A stretch of 64,000 nt of DNA from Curtobacterium sp. 9128 (GTDB lineage Bacteria; Actinomycetota; Actinomycetes; Actinomycetales; Microbacteriaceae): positions 311,451 through 375,450 of the forward strand of contig NZ_VEAF01000004.1 in assembly GCF_007673775.1 (NCBI RefSeq), in the 5' to 3' direction. The notes beneath the pieces were generated by a model. It did not search any database. It worked only from the letters and a program-made list of their open reading frames with translations, and was not told the DNA's origin. Positions within the stretch are counted from its first letter, which is position 1; each line of letters starts with the position of its first letter. Of the stretch, positions 46,929-56,394 are shown piece after piece. A program made the translations under genes and the position numbers.

Positions 46929-48079
46929 GCGCCCGTGCACCCCGCGGCGTGCAGGACCGCACGGCGCAGCAGTACGACCCGCTCGGCGCGATGGGGTCCC
47001 GTCCGCTGACCGTCGTCCTCGGCGCCGTCGGCGTGGTCTGGGCGATCTCCGTCTCCGTCTTCGACCGTGACGTCGTCGGCATCCCGACGCTCAGCGCGCT
47101 CGCGATCCTGCTGCTCGCCGCGTCGACCGCCGTCGTGTTCGTGGCGTCGAGCCCGTTCCGTGCACCGTTCCCGCGGTGGGCGTTCGTGCTGCACGTCGGC
47201 CTGCTGGCGCTCGCGACGGTGGCGAGCGTGGCCGCGCAGTGGGGTCCTGACCGGAGTGCGCTGAACGACTTCATGTCGCTCCTGACCGCCACCGGGATCG
47301 TGATGGTCGCACCGTACCGACCGTGGCGCGACCTCGTCGTCGGCGGGGTCGTGCTGGCCGTGGTGGACGCCGCCAGCTGGGGTGGCGCCGCGTGGGTGTT
47401 CCCGCACGCGGTCCCGGTGACGGTGGCGGCGTTCCTCGCGGCCGCCCCCACGCTCGTGCTGACCGCGGCCGCCGGGGTCTTCGCGTGGACGTTCGCGGGG
47501 CTGGCCGAGCGGGTGCAGATCCGAGCCGGGTCGTACTCGGTGGAGCGCGCCGAGCGCGACGGCATCGCCGAACGTGTCCAGCAGGACCGATCGGTCATCC
47601 TCGCGCGGGACGTCGCACCGTTCTTCGCCGAACTCCGCACCCGCGACACCATCACCGACGCCGACCGTGCGCGCGCCCGCGAGATCGCCGACGGCATCCG
47701 CCGAGCGATGGTCGCCGACGCGGACCGGACCTGGTTCGAGTACGCCGTCCTGGCGGAGGGCGGCGCCGGTGCGACCGTGGACGACCCCGACGGCATCATC
47801 GCCACGCTCGACACCGACCAGCGGACCGTCGTCCGGACGTTCGTCCGTGCTGCGCTCGGTGCGTCGACGGTGGACCCCGCCGGCTTCCGTGCGACGGTCC
47901 GACGGACCGCCGAGGACCGTGCGGAGATGGCGCTCGAGGTCGCGGTGGCCGACTCCGACGTCGGCATCCACCGCACGTTCGACCCCTACTTCGCCGTGCT
48001 CCGTGTCACCTTCCCCGACCTCGACGTCGCGGTCCGTCCCTCGTCCCTCGCATTAAGGTTCTCCTATGACCAGCACTGA
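46925..48079 (+). CDS. Membrane protein resembling a degenerate histidine kinase
   Basis: 384 residues from GTG 46925, overlapping the kinase gene before it. About six membrane helices (residues 20-190) are followed by a helical region (ERVQQDRSVILARDVAPFF, DADRARAREIADGIRRAM) placed like a dimerisation domain but without a phosphoacceptor His-Asp/Glu motif. The last ~130 residues occupy the ATPase position but show no N or G box. A pseudokinase partner is the best reading. The final 14 bases overlap the response regulator gene. Not recognised as a named family. Confidence 0.65.
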   Translation: MSARAPRGVQDRTAQQYDPLGAMGSRPLTVVLGAVGVVWAISVSVFDRDVVGIPTLSALAILLLAASTAVVFVASSPFRAPFPRWAFVLHVGLLALATVASVAAQWGPDRSALNDFMSLLTATGIVMVAPYRPWRDLVVGGVVLAVVDAASWGGAAWVFPHAVPVTVAAFLAAAPTLVLTAAAGVFAWTFAGLAERVQIRAGSYSVERAERDGIAERVQQDRSVILARDVAPFFAELRTRDTITDADRARAREIADGIRRAMVADADRTWFEYAVLAEGGAGATVDDPDGIIATLDTDQRTVVRTFVRAALGASTVDPAGFRATVRRTAEDRAEMALEVAVADSDVGIHRTFDPYFAVLRVTFPDLDVAVRPSSLALRFSYDQH

Positions 48080-48767
48080 CCCGCACAGGCTGACGGAAGG
48101 GATGTCCACCCTGCCGAACCCCGGATCCCGTCGGGTCCGGCTGGCCATCCTCGACGACCACGAGGTCCTGCTCGACAGCCTGTCCAGCTGGATCGCCGTG
48201 AACGCCTTCGACTTCGACCTCGCCCTCACTGCGCACACGTGGCTCGAGATGGTGCACAGCGACAGCTTCCCGACGGACCTGGTGTTCCTCGACTTCCAGC
48301 TCAAGGAGCCGGTGTCGATCGAGGCCCGTGTCCGCACCTGCCGTGCCGCCGGTGCGAAGGTCATCGTCCTGTCGAGCGTCGACGCCCGCGAGTCGCGCGA
48401 CCGCGCTCTCGCCGCGGGTGCCGCAGCGTTCCTGTCGAAGTCGCTGCCGATGCGCGAGGTGATGGACGTCGCCCGCGACGTCATGGGTGTCGAGCGGGAG
48501 ACGCCGACGCAGCGCGAGTGGCGCCCCCTCCCGACCGGTGCGACGGCGCACCAGCGCCCGAAGCTCAGCCACGGTGAGGAAGAGGCGCTCCGGCTCTACG
48601 TGTCCGGGTACTCCACCAATGAGGTCGCGAGCCAGATGAACGTGCAGTACGAGACCGCGAAGACCTACCTGCGGCGCGTCCGCGAGAAGTACGCCAAGGT
48701 CGGTCGTCCGGCGTCGAAGAAGTCCGATCTGATCCGTCGTGCGGCGGAGGACGGCTTCCTCGCGTAG
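48066..48767 (+). CDS. LuxR/NarL-family response regulator
   Basis: 233 residues. Receiver: VRLAILDDHEVLL, phosphoacceptor Asp in LVFLDFQL, Lys in AFLSKSLP. HTH: LSHGEEEALRLYVSGYSTNEVASQMNVQYETAKTYLRRV. The first ~20 residues are a non-receiver extension. TAAGGT ends exactly 6 bases before ATG 48066, so it has an extra leaderless promoter inside the preceding gene as well as read-through. tdk begins on the last base of its stop codon. Confidence 0.92.
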   Translation: MTSTDPHRLTEGMSTLPNPGSRRVRLAILDDHEVLLDSLSSWIAVNAFDFDLALTAHTWLEMVHSDSFPTDLVFLDFQLKEPVSIEARVRTCRAAGAKVIVLSSVDARESRDRALAAGAAAFLSKSLPMREVMDVARDVMGVERETPTQREWRPLPTGATAHQRPKLSHGEEEALRLYVSGYSTNEVASQMNVQYETAKTYLRRVREKYAKVGRPASKKSDLIRRAAEDGFLA

Positions 48768-49399
48768 TGGCGAAGCTCTACTTCCGCTACGGGGCGATGA
48801 ACAGCGGCAAGAGCACCGGGCTCCTCCAGGCCGCCTACAACTACGAGGAGCGCGGCCAACGCGTCCTGCTGGCGAAGCCGGCGATCGACACGAAGGGCGA
48901 TCACGAGATCGTCTCCCGCCTCGGCGTCACCCGCACCGTCGACGTGGTGTTCTCGGCTGAGGACGACGTCCGCGCCGCCGTGGCCGATGCCGGAGCGGTG
49001 GACCCGGCATCGGGGCACCTCGACGGCATGGTGCGGCCGGTCAGTTGCGTGCTCGTCGACGAGGCACAGTTCCTCACCCCGCACCAGGTGGACGACCTGC
49101 TCCGGGTCGCCGTGCTCGACGGCATCCCCGTGCTGGCGTACGGAATCCGCACCGACTTCCGGACCGAGGCGTTCCCCGGCAGCCGGCGTCTCCTCGAACT
49201 CGCGCACTCGCTCGAGGAGCTGAAGACCATCTGCCGCTGCGGGCGCAAGGCGGTCTTCAACGCCCGCAAGGTCGACGGCACCTTCGTGTTCGACGGCTCG
49301 CAGGTGGCGATCGACGGCGTCGACGTCGGGTACGAGTCCCTGTGCGCGAACTGCTACCTCACCGAATCCGGCGGCCGCCTGGACGGCGACCTCGGCTGA
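48767..49399 (+). CDS. tdk: Thymidine kinase
   Basis: 210 residues. P-loop [27 protein letters not shown], lasso region with KAVFNARK, and zinc ligands CRCG and CANC. Salvages thymidine to dTMP. The GTG start shares a base with the regulator's stop codon, so expression is coupled to the signalling module, an odd partnership. Confidence 0.96.
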   Translation: MAKLYFRYGAMNSGKSTGLLQAAYNYEERGQRVLLAKPAIDTKGDHEIVSRLGVTRTVDVVFSAEDDVRAAVADAGAVDPASGHLDGMVRPVSCVLVDEAQFLTPHQVDDLLRVAVLDGIPVLAYGIRTDFRTEAFPGSRRLLELAHSLEELKTICRCGRKAVFNARKVDGTFVFDGSQVAIDGVDVGYESLCANCYLTESGGRLDGDLG

Positions 49400-49422
49400 C
49401 GCCCCGGACCGTCTGCCGGCCA

Positions 49423-49454
49423 GGAGGCGCGGTGCGGAGCCGCCCCGTGCCTCC
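49423..49454 (+). terminator. Terminator after tdk
   Basis: GGAGGCGCGG pairs with CCGTGCCTCC (one G-T wobble) around a 12-base loop, 24 bases beyond the stop codon. Confidence 0.72.
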
Positions 49455-49493
49455 CGTCGGAATGCCGGCGCGCTGGCGCGCGTTGGCGACCAC

Positions 49494-50534
49494 ATGAGCG
49501 ACGCATCCGTGCACCTGTCCGTCCTCGACCTGGCGACCCGCGAGTACGGGCAGTCGAACACCGAGGCGCTGCAGGGCTCCATCGACATGGCGGTCCACGC
49601 CGAGCACCTCGGCTACGAACGCTTCTGGGTCGCCGAGCACCACGGCATGCCCGGCATCACCTCGTCGGCTCCGGCGGTCCTCCTGAGCGCCGTCGGCGCC
49701 GCCACGAGCACGATCCGCATCGGTTCCGGCGGCGTGATGCTGCCGAACCACGCGCCGCTCGTCGTCGCGGAGCAGTTCGGCACGCTGCGCGCCCTCTACG
49801 GCGACCGTGTCGACCTCGGACTCGGTCGCGCACCCGGCACCGACGGTGCGACGGCGATGGCGCTGCGCCGGACGGACCGTCTCGACGTCGACGACTTCCC
49901 GGAGCGTCTGGCCGACCTCATCGGGTTCTTCACCGGCATGGACGCCGCGAACCCGCTGGCCCGCATCCGCGCTGTCCCCGGGTACGGCGACGTCCCGGAG
50001 TTCTGGCTGCTCGGCTCCTCCGGCTACAGCGCCCAGGTGGCGGGTGCGCTCGGGATCTCGTTCGCGTTCGCGCACCACTTCGCGTCCGACAACACCGAGG
50101 CGGCGCTCGCGCTCTACCGCGACTCCTTCCGACCGTCCCGGTTCCGCTCGGAGCCGAACGCGCTCATCGGCGTGCAGGTCGTCACGGACGAGGACCCGGC
50201 CGTCATCGAGGAGCAGAGCGCTCCCGGGATGATCTCGTTCATCCGGATGCGGCAGGGCACCAAGCCCGAGCCCGTCTCGATGGAGGAGGCGCGCGCCTAC
50301 GAGTTCAGCGACCTCGAGCGTCGCTTCATCGCCGCGCGCACGGAGCGGCAGGCCTACGGGAACGCCGATCAGGTCGCGGCGAAGATCAACGGGCTGCTGG
50401 AGTCCACGGGAGCGAACGGCGTCATCGTCGCGCCCGGCGCCGCGCAGGCCCGGTACCGGCACCAGGCGCTCGACGTGGTCGCGTCGCTGCACGAGGCGGG
50501 CCGTCTGGTCCGTCCGTCGGTCGCCGTCGGCTGA
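49494..50534 (+). CDS. LLM class flavin-dependent oxidoreductase (MsnO8 family)
   Basis: 346 residues. Luciferase-like barrel: [54 protein letters not shown], and [13 protein letters not shown] bind FMN or F420. The family oxidises small metabolites or thiols; the substrate is unknown. The AEHH motif is typical of the MsnO8 branch. Confidence 0.92.
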   Translation: MSDASVHLSVLDLATREYGQSNTEALQGSIDMAVHAEHLGYERFWVAEHHGMPGITSSAPAVLLSAVGAATSTIRIGSGGVMLPNHAPLVVAEQFGTLRALYGDRVDLGLGRAPGTDGATAMALRRTDRLDVDDFPERLADLIGFFTGMDAANPLARIRAVPGYGDVPEFWLLGSSGYSAQVAGALGISFAFAHHFASDNTEAALALYRDSFRPSRFRSEPNALIGVQVVTDEDPAVIEEQSAPGMISFIRMRQGTKPEPVSMEEARAYEFSDLERRFIAARTERQAYGNADQVAAKINGLLESTGANGVIVAPGAAQARYRHQALDVVASLHEAGRLVRPSVAVG

Positions 50535-50647
50535 CCGCGGGTCGGTCCTCGGACGCGTCGGTCGGTCCGCCGTCCGCGCGCGTCCGTCGGCCGTTCGCTC
50601 GTGTCTGCCGTCCGGTCGCGCCCGCGTCGTCGGACGGGAGGCTCGGT

Positions 50648-51271
50648 TCAGCCGAGTAGGCCGAGACGCGTCGCCGCCGCCACGGCTCCGACCCGACTCG
50701 TCACGTCGAGCTTCCGGAACACGTTGTAGACGTGCCGCTTCACCGTCCCGACCGCGAGGCCGAGCTCCGTGGCGATCTCGGCGTTCGAGCGCGCGGCGGC
50801 GATGAGACGCAGGACCTCGACCTCCCGGTCGCTCAGGGGTGAGCCGGCCCTGGCGTCCGTCACGACGTCCACCGGGAACGTCACCGGCGCCGCCGGTCCG
50901 GTGCTCGCACGGACGATGCGCTCGACGAGTTCACGGCTCGGGGTGTCCTTCGTCACGAAGTCGACGGCGCCCGCGTCGAGCAGCGCCCGGCGGAGCACGG
51001 CGTCGCGGTGCATGGTGAGCACCACGACGGCGATTCCCGGGTGGTTCCGCCGGACGGTCGCGATCGTCGTCCGCGCCGGGGGACCGTCGAGCTCGACGTC
51101 GAGGAGCAGCACGTCGATGGCGGCTGCCTCGGCGCCGTCGAGGACCTCGGACGGGCGCTCGCCGTGCGCGACGACGCGGATCGTCGGGACCGAGGACAGG
51201 ATCGTCGCGAGTCCCTCGCGGAACAACCGGTGGTCGTCGACGATCGCCACGTGGGTGACGGCCGGGCTCAC
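50648..51271 (-). CDS. LuxR/NarL-family response regulator
   Basis: 207 residues from GTG 51271, overlapping its kinase gene by 4 bases. Receiver: VAIVDDHRLFREGLATIL, Asp in VLLLDVEL, Lys in FVTKDTP. HTH: LSDREVEVLRLIAAARSNAEIATELGLAVGTVKRHVYNV. Paired with the soluble kinase at 51268. Targets unknown. Confidence 0.95.
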   Translation of the reverse strand: MSPAVTHVAIVDDHRLFREGLATILSSVPTIRVVAHGERPSEVLDGAEAAAIDVLLLDVELDGPPARTTIATVRRNHPGIAVVVLTMHRDAVLRRALLDAGAVDFVTKDTPSRELVERIVRASTGPAAPVTFPVDVVTDARAGSPLSDREVEVLRLIAAARSNAEIATELGLAVGTVKRHVYNVFRKLDVTSRVGAVAAATRLGLLG

Positions 51272-52293
51272 AGCGCGCCCTTCGGGACCACGAGCGTGAC
51301 GGTCGTGCCGGTACCCGGTGTGCTCACGACGTCGAGCCGCGCTCCGATCAGCGCCGCGCGCTCGCGCATCGTCGACTGGCCGAGTCGACCGTCCGCGACG
51401 GCACCGGTGTCGAAGCCCGGCCCCTCGTCGGCGACGGTGACCTGCACCGCGTCGTCCCGCCAGTCGAACCGCACCCGGACGGCCGTCTCGTGCGCGTGCT
51501 TCCACCAGTTGGTCAGCGCCTCGAGCAGGATCGTCAGCGCCTCCTCGGCACGCCAGTTCACGAGGGTGTCCGGCGTGCCGTGCGAGTCGATCGTGACGAG
51601 CTCGCTCTCCGGGAAGAGATCGCGGACGTGTCGGGCGAGCGCAGCGTCGAGCAGGTCGTCGCCGACACGGGCGTGCAGGGCGACGGCGAGGTTCTGCACG
51701 TCGCCGAGGGCGCGGCGCAGCTGGGCGGCCGCGGCCTCGAGCTGCGCCGTGCGCTCGGGTGCCGGGGGATCGGTGAGGAGCGCGAGGTCGATGCGCTGGA
51801 GACCCGCGAGGATCCCGTGGGCGACACGGTCGTGCAGGTCGCGGGCGACGTGCGCGCGGGAGTCGAGGTTCGCCGTCGTGACGCGCTGCCGCAGCGCCTC
51901 GGTGTACGCGACCGCTCCCGCCGGGAACCGGCTCCAGATGCCCGCGTGCAGGGCTCTGGACGCCCGCAGGAGCTCATCGGGGGTGGCGGCGCCGACCTCG
52001 TCGACGAAGACCGGCAGGTACTCGTCGAAGAGCACCTCGGCGGCGAGCATCGCCCCAGCGGGGTGCTGCATGTGCTCGGCGTGCAGGGCGCCCGTCGCCA
52101 GGTGTTCGTCGGCGAGGAGCCCGTCGCTCGTCAGCGAGTGTTCCAGGCCCTCGGCGTACCGGCGGTGGGCGTCCGTGAGCATCGACGTGACGTTCTCGAG
52201 CAGACTCGCGGCCATCACCGGGTCGTCACGGAGTTCGGGGGTCATCGCCCCGATGCGGGCGACGACGGGGGCGAGGCGGTCGGGGATCTGCAT
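51268..52293 (-). CDS. Soluble NarL-type sensor histidine kinase
   Basis: 341 residues without membrane helices. The N-terminal ~150 residues are helical and unlike PAS or GAF domains I recognise. Phosphoacceptor His in HVARDLHDRVAHGILAGL; ATPase: EALTNWWKHAHETAV, DEGPGFDTGAVADGRLG, GTGTTVTLVVP. Cytosolic sensing is implied. Partner of the regulator at 50648. Confidence 0.9.
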   Translation of the reverse strand: MQIPDRLAPVVARIGAMTPELRDDPVMAASLLENVTSMLTDAHRRYAEGLEHSLTSDGLLADEHLATGALHAEHMQHPAGAMLAAEVLFDEYLPVFVDEVGAATPDELLRASRALHAGIWSRFPAGAVAYTEALRQRVTTANLDSRAHVARDLHDRVAHGILAGLQRIDLALLTDPPAPERTAQLEAAAAQLRRALGDVQNLAVALHARVGDDLLDAALARHVRDLFPESELVTIDSHGTPDTLVNWRAEEALTILLEALTNWWKHAHETAVRVRFDWRDDAVQVTVADEGPGFDTGAVADGRLGQSTMRERAALIGARLDVVSTPGTGTTVTLVVPKGAL

Positions 52294-52380
52294 GGCGCGA
52301 TCAGGCTAGCGGTGTCCGTCGCTGCGCTCGGCGGTGGGCCGGGGGATGTGTCGCGGGACACACGCCCCGGTCGCGCCGGG

Positions 52381-52448
52381 GAACGACGAAGGCCGGCGAA
52401 CGACGAAGGCCCGGGAACGACGAAGGCCCGGGAACGACGAAGGCCCGG
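52381..52448. repeat. Four tandem 17-base units before the tRNA-Pro terminator
   Basis: GAACGACGAAGGCCGGC is followed by three identical GAACGACGAAGGCCCGG units (52398, 52415, 52432). The end of each unit matches the left arm of the adjoining terminator, so the tract looks like stepwise duplication of half a terminator. Confidence 0.92.
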
Positions 52449-52469
52449 GTCCGTGTGGACCCGGGCCTT
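52440..52469 (-). terminator. Terminator of the tRNA-Pro gene
   Basis: AAGGCCCGGGTCC pairs perfectly with GGACCCGGGCCTT around GTGT. On the minus strand it lies 7 bases beyond the tRNA 3' end. Confidence 0.85.
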
Positions 52470-52474
52470 CTGCT

Positions 52475-52549
<75 letters not shown>

Positions 52550-52667
52550 AGGTGTGTCGGCCACTCCGCGGAGCGACCTGAAGCAGTCTAGCCGATGATC
52601 CGGGGTGCTCACGACCACACCCGTGCCGGCCGGGCGCGTCGCTCTCGGCGGCGTCGACGGGAGTGCG

Positions 52668-53624
52668 TCAGCCGGCGCGCGCCGTGAACGTGACGACGAC
52701 GGCCTCCGGGCGGCAGGCGAACCGCACCGGGGCGTAGATCGACGTCCCGAGTCCGGCGGACACCTCGAGCCAGGCCCAGTGCGTCCGCTCCTGCCAGCGG
52801 TGCAGACCGCTGGCGTACTGCCGGGGGAGGTCGCAGTTCGTGACGAGTGCCCCGACCCCGGGGACGGCGACCTGGCCACCGTGCGTGTGTCCGGCGAAGA
52901 CCACGTCGGCACCCTGCCGGACGAACGCGTCGAGCACCCGGCGGTACGGGGCGTGCGTCACCCCGATCGCGACCGGAGCCGGACCGTCCTCGTCCTCGGA
53001 CCAGGGCACCTCGCTGCGCATCTCGTCGACGTTCGTCGGCAGCAGGTCGAGACGGTCCCAGTCGCGGTGCGCGTCGGACGTGCCGAACAGCTCGAAGCGG
53101 GAACCGCGGACCTCGATGGCGTGGGCCTTGTCGTTGAGGTCGAGCCAGCCGAGCGACTCGAAGAACGCGGTCTGGCGTTCGACGTCGAGGTCGACCGGTC
53201 GTGCCTTCGCGTGCAGTCGGCTCGGGCCGCCGAAGTACTTCAGCGGGTTCCGGGGGGAGGGGCCGTAGAAGTCGTTCGACCCGTACACGAACGCGCCGGG
53301 GATCCCGCGGAGGGGCTCCAGGGCGTACTCGACCGCGGCGTTGGCGGTCTCGTGGCCGAGGTTGTCGCCGGTGTTGACGACGAAGTCGGGCTCGACGAGG
53401 CTGAGATCCCGCAACCACTGCTGCTTGTCCGCCTGCCACGGCGCCATGTGGATGTCCGACAGGTGCAGGACGACGACGTCGCGGGATCCCGGGGGGAGGA
53501 CCGGGACGGTCTCCCAGCGGATGCCGAAGCGCCGGCGCTCCACCAGGGTGCCCCAGGCCGCGGCGCCGACACCGACCGCTGCCGTCGCCGCGAGGGTGCC
53601 GAGGGTCGTGCGCCCGCGGGTCAC
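52668..53624 (-). CDS. Metallophosphoesterase (YkuE/YaeI-like, membrane-anchored)
   Basis: 318 residues from GTG 53624, overlapping the PBP stop codon by 4 bases. One N-terminal membrane segment (about 7-25), then the calcineurin-like motifs HLSDIHMAP, NTGDNLGH, GSNDFYG, GVTHAPYRR and AGHTHGGQV, all intact, so a two-metal catalytic centre outside the membrane is expected. YaeI relatives have been linked to lipid or cell wall intermediates. Coupled to the class A PBP upstream, as in many Actinobacteria. Confidence 0.93.
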   Translation of the reverse strand: MTRGRTTLGTLAATAAVGVGAAAWGTLVERRRFGIRWETVPVLPPGSRDVVVLHLSDIHMAPWQADKQQWLRDLSLVEPDFVVNTGDNLGHETANAAVEYALEPLRGIPGAFVYGSNDFYGPSPRNPLKYFGGPSRLHAKARPVDLDVERQTAFFESLGWLDLNDKAHAIEVRGSRFELFGTSDAHRDWDRLDLLPTNVDEMRSEVPWSEDEDGPAPVAIGVTHAPYRRVLDAFVRQGADVVFAGHTHGGQVAVPGVGALVTNCDLPRQYASGLHRWQERTHWAWLEVSAGLGTSIYAPVRFACRPEAVVVTFTARAG

Positions 53625-56185
53625 TTGCAGTCCTTCGGCGCCTTGCCGTCCTTCTCGCCGAAGAGCTTGAGGGTGATCCCGGTGGCCTTCGCCGTGTTCG
53701 TGCCGGCGCCGGGGTCGACGCTCGACACGGTGCACTGGTTCTTGCCGTTGCCGGGGTCGAACTGGTCGGAGACGTTCACGGTGCCGAACCCGGCGCCGTT
53801 CAGCGTCGAGCGGGCGTCCCCGAGTGCCTTCCCGGCGACCTCGGGCACCGTGGCCTGCGAGCCGTCAGTCGTGTACACGGTGACGCTCGAGCCCTTCGAC
53901 AGGAGCGAGCCCTCCGCCGGCGACGTCGAGGAGACCGTGCCCGCTGTGCCGCCCCCGGCCTGCGCGCCGCCGTCGACGTAGGTCAGGCCGGCGGACTGCA
54001 CGATCGAGCGAGCCTCGTCGGTGGTCTTGCCCGCCAGACCCGGAACGGCGATGCTGTTGCCGCGGATCGCGGTCTGCGACGGCTTCGGGAAGGCCTCACC
54101 CGGGTACATCTGGTTGATCGGGGTCATCGCCTGCTTCCAGACGTTCGCACGAGCAGTCGCGTACGCGCCACCGCCCGCTCCGCTCGAGTAGCGGCGGAGG
54201 TTGACCTTGCCGCCGTCCCAGTTGCCCTGCCAGTACGCCGTGGCGACCTTCGAGCTCGCCCCGACGAGCCAGATCTGCTCCGCCTGGTCGGTGGTGCCCG
54301 TCTTGGCGAACATCGGCGTGCCATCGGCGGTCTGCGCGCCCACCGCGGTGCCGTACTGGATCGTGCCCTGCATCGCGAACGCGGCGGTCGCGGCGACGCT
54401 CGGGTCGAGGACCTGCTTGCACTCCTTGGGCTGGCCGCCCAGGCTCTTGCCGTTCGCGTCGGTGATGTTGTCGATCGCGATCGGCTTGCAGTACGTGCCG
54501 TTGTTCGCGACGGTCGCGTACGCCGAGGCCATGGTCATCGGCGCGATGGTGTTCGTCCCGAGGATCGAGGACGGGTAGGAGTTCAGCTCGGTCTTCTCGT
54601 CGGCCGAGTGGACGCCGAGGTCCATGGCGGTCTGGCGGATGTCGCAGAGGTCGAGCTTCGCCGCCATCGAGGCGAAGGCCGCGTTCACCGAGAGCGCCGT
54701 CGCCTTGGCGACCGTGTAGTCGCCCTTCTCACCGGGGCTGTCGTTCTTCGGGCCGTAGCTGGTGTAGTCCGTTGCGCCACACTGCTTCCAGCGGGTGATG
54801 TTGTGCGGCGTGCCGTTCACGACCTCGTTCAGGCCGTGGCCGTCCTTGAGCCAGTCGAGCAGCGTGAACAGCTTGTACGTCGAACCGGTCTGGAACCCGC
54901 CCGACCCGCCGTACTCCTTGTCGACGCTGTAGTTGAGCGACGTCGCGGTCGGCGGCGACTGCAGCGACTGGTCGAAGTCCCGGTTCTGGGCCATCGTCAG
55001 GATGCGGCCGGTCGAGGCCTCGATCGAGTTCATCGTCGCGCCGAGCTGGAAGCGCGTCTCGGTGTTCGGGTCGTACTTGTTCAGCAGGTCCTTCTGCTGG
55101 TTGTTCAGGTCGAGGTTCAGCGTCGTCTGGACGGTGTAGCCGCCGTTCCGCCACGCGGCGTTGCGGTCCTTCTCGGACCCGCCGAGCTGCGACATCTGCT
55201 TGACGACCTTGACCGCGTAGTCGCAGAAGAACTGTGCGCCGTTGCCCGCCGCGGCCTTGCAGCCCTGGTTCGGTGCCGTCAGGTGCACGTAGTCGGCCGG
55301 CTTCGAGGCGATCGCCGCGTCGAACTGTTCCTTCGTCAGGTGCTTCTGGGCGTACATCGACTTGAGGATGACGTCGCGACGCGCCACGTTGGCGTCGTAG
55401 TACTTCGGGTCCGACAGGTTGCGGCTGTTCGGGGACTGCACGATCGCGAGGATCGAGGCGGCCTCCTGCGGGGTGAGGTCGGTCGCGCTCTTGTTGTAGT
55501 AGTGCTGCGCGGCGGCCTGCACGCCGTACGTCTGGTCGCCGAAGTAGGCGATGTTGAGGTACCCGGTCAGGATCTCCTGGTGCGAGTACTTCTTCGCCAG
55601 TCCGATCGCGAGCTTCATCTCCTCGAGCTTGCGGGGGATGGTCTGCTCGACGGCGTCGTTGTAGGCCTTGGTCCGCTCTTCTTCGGTCGGGAGCTCGAGG
55701 GCCTGCTGCATCTTGATGTTGCGGACGAGCTGCATCGTCAGCGTCGACCCACCGCCGGATTCGCCGAGCCCGCCGGCGAGCGAGCCCACGCCGGCACGCA
55801 CGAGCGAGGTCATGTCGACGCCGCCGTGCTCGTAGAAGCGCTTGTCCTCGCCGTCGATGGCCGCGTTCTTCAGCTGGTCGCTGATCTGGTCGAACTTCAG
55901 CTCCTGGCGGTTCTGGTCGTAGACCGTCGCCAGGTGCACGGGCTGACCGCCCTGGTACGCGAGCACCTCGTTGCGCTGCGGCAGGTCACCGATCTCGATG
56001 TACTCCGGCAGGGACTCGAACACGCCGATCGTCGAGGTCGTCGTGACACCCGCGACGGCGATCGCCGGGGTGACGCCGATCGTGACCAGGAGTCCGGCGA
56101 GCGCGCTGAAACCGACGAATCCGACGAAGGCGCCGACTGCAGAGACGGGCTTGGTCCGCGAGGCAGACGTCTTCTGGGCAGACAT
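53621..56185 (-). CDS. Class A penicillin-binding protein with two PASTA domains
   Basis: 854 residues from ATG 56185 (MSAQKTSASRTKP). One membrane helix near residue 20-45, a GT51 glycosyltransferase domain (AIDGEDKRFYEHGGVD, GGSTLTMQLVRNIK), a transpeptidase domain with STYK in TGSTYKLF, SVN in LSVNAAF and KTG in FAKTGTT, and two C-terminal PASTA repeats. It polymerises and crosslinks peptidoglycan. The layout matches mycobacterial PonA2-type enzymes. Coupled to the metallophosphoesterase. Confidence 0.95.
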   Translation of the reverse strand: MSAQKTSASRTKPVSAVGAFVGFVGFSALAGLLVTIGVTPAIAVAGVTTTSTIGVFESLPEYIEIGDLPQRNEVLAYQGGQPVHLATVYDQNRQELKFDQISDQLKNAAIDGEDKRFYEHGGVDMTSLVRAGVGSLAGGLGESGGGSTLTMQLVRNIKMQQALELPTEEERTKAYNDAVEQTIPRKLEEMKLAIGLAKKYSHQEILTGYLNIAYFGDQTYGVQAAAQHYYNKSATDLTPQEAASILAIVQSPNSRNLSDPKYYDANVARRDVILKSMYAQKHLTKEQFDAAIASKPADYVHLTAPNQGCKAAAGNGAQFFCDYAVKVVKQMSQLGGSEKDRNAAWRNGGYTVQTTLNLDLNNQQKDLLNKYDPNTETRFQLGATMNSIEASTGRILTMAQNRDFDQSLQSPPTATSLNYSVDKEYGGSGGFQTGSTYKLFTLLDWLKDGHGLNEVVNGTPHNITRWKQCGATDYTSYGPKNDSPGEKGDYTVAKATALSVNAAFASMAAKLDLCDIRQTAMDLGVHSADEKTELNSYPSSILGTNTIAPMTMASAYATVANNGTYCKPIAIDNITDANGKSLGGQPKECKQVLDPSVAATAAFAMQGTIQYGTAVGAQTADGTPMFAKTGTTDQAEQIWLVGASSKVATAYWQGNWDGGKVNLRRYSSGAGGGAYATARANVWKQAMTPINQMYPGEAFPKPSQTAIRGNSIAVPGLAGKTTDEARSIVQSAGLTYVDGGAQAGGGTAGTVSSTSPAEGSLLSKGSSVTVYTTDGSQATVPEVAGKALGDARSTLNGAGFGTVNVSDQFDPGNGKNQCTVSSVDPGAGTNTAKATGITLKLFGEKDGKAPKDCK

Positions 56186-56235
56186 AGGATGCAGCCTAAA
56201 CGACACCTCGGACTGAAAGGCTGGCAAGGAACCGC

Positions 56236-56394
56236 ATGACTCGCTGGGAATACCTCACGACGCCCTTGATCATCCACAACACCACCGCCATCCTCAACAA
56301 CTTCGGCGACGAGGGCTGGGAGCTGGTGCAGGTCGTCACCGGTCCCGAGGGGGGCCTGGTCGCGTACCTGAAGCGTCCGAAGGCCGACGCGTGA
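56236..56394 (+). CDS. Small DUF4177-like protein
   Basis: 52 residues, starting MTRWEYLTTPLIIHN and containing NFGDEGWELVQVV, the aromatic-rich pattern of DUF4177-type mini-proteins. A CAAGGA site precedes ATG 56236. Ends in GTGA overlapping the RidA gene. The pair (small protein then RidA) sits next to the PonA2-type PBP in many Actinobacteria, including mycobacteria. Function unknown. Confidence 0.85.
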   Translation: MTRWEYLTTPLIIHNTTAILNNFGDEGWELVQVVTGPEGGLVAYLKRPKADA

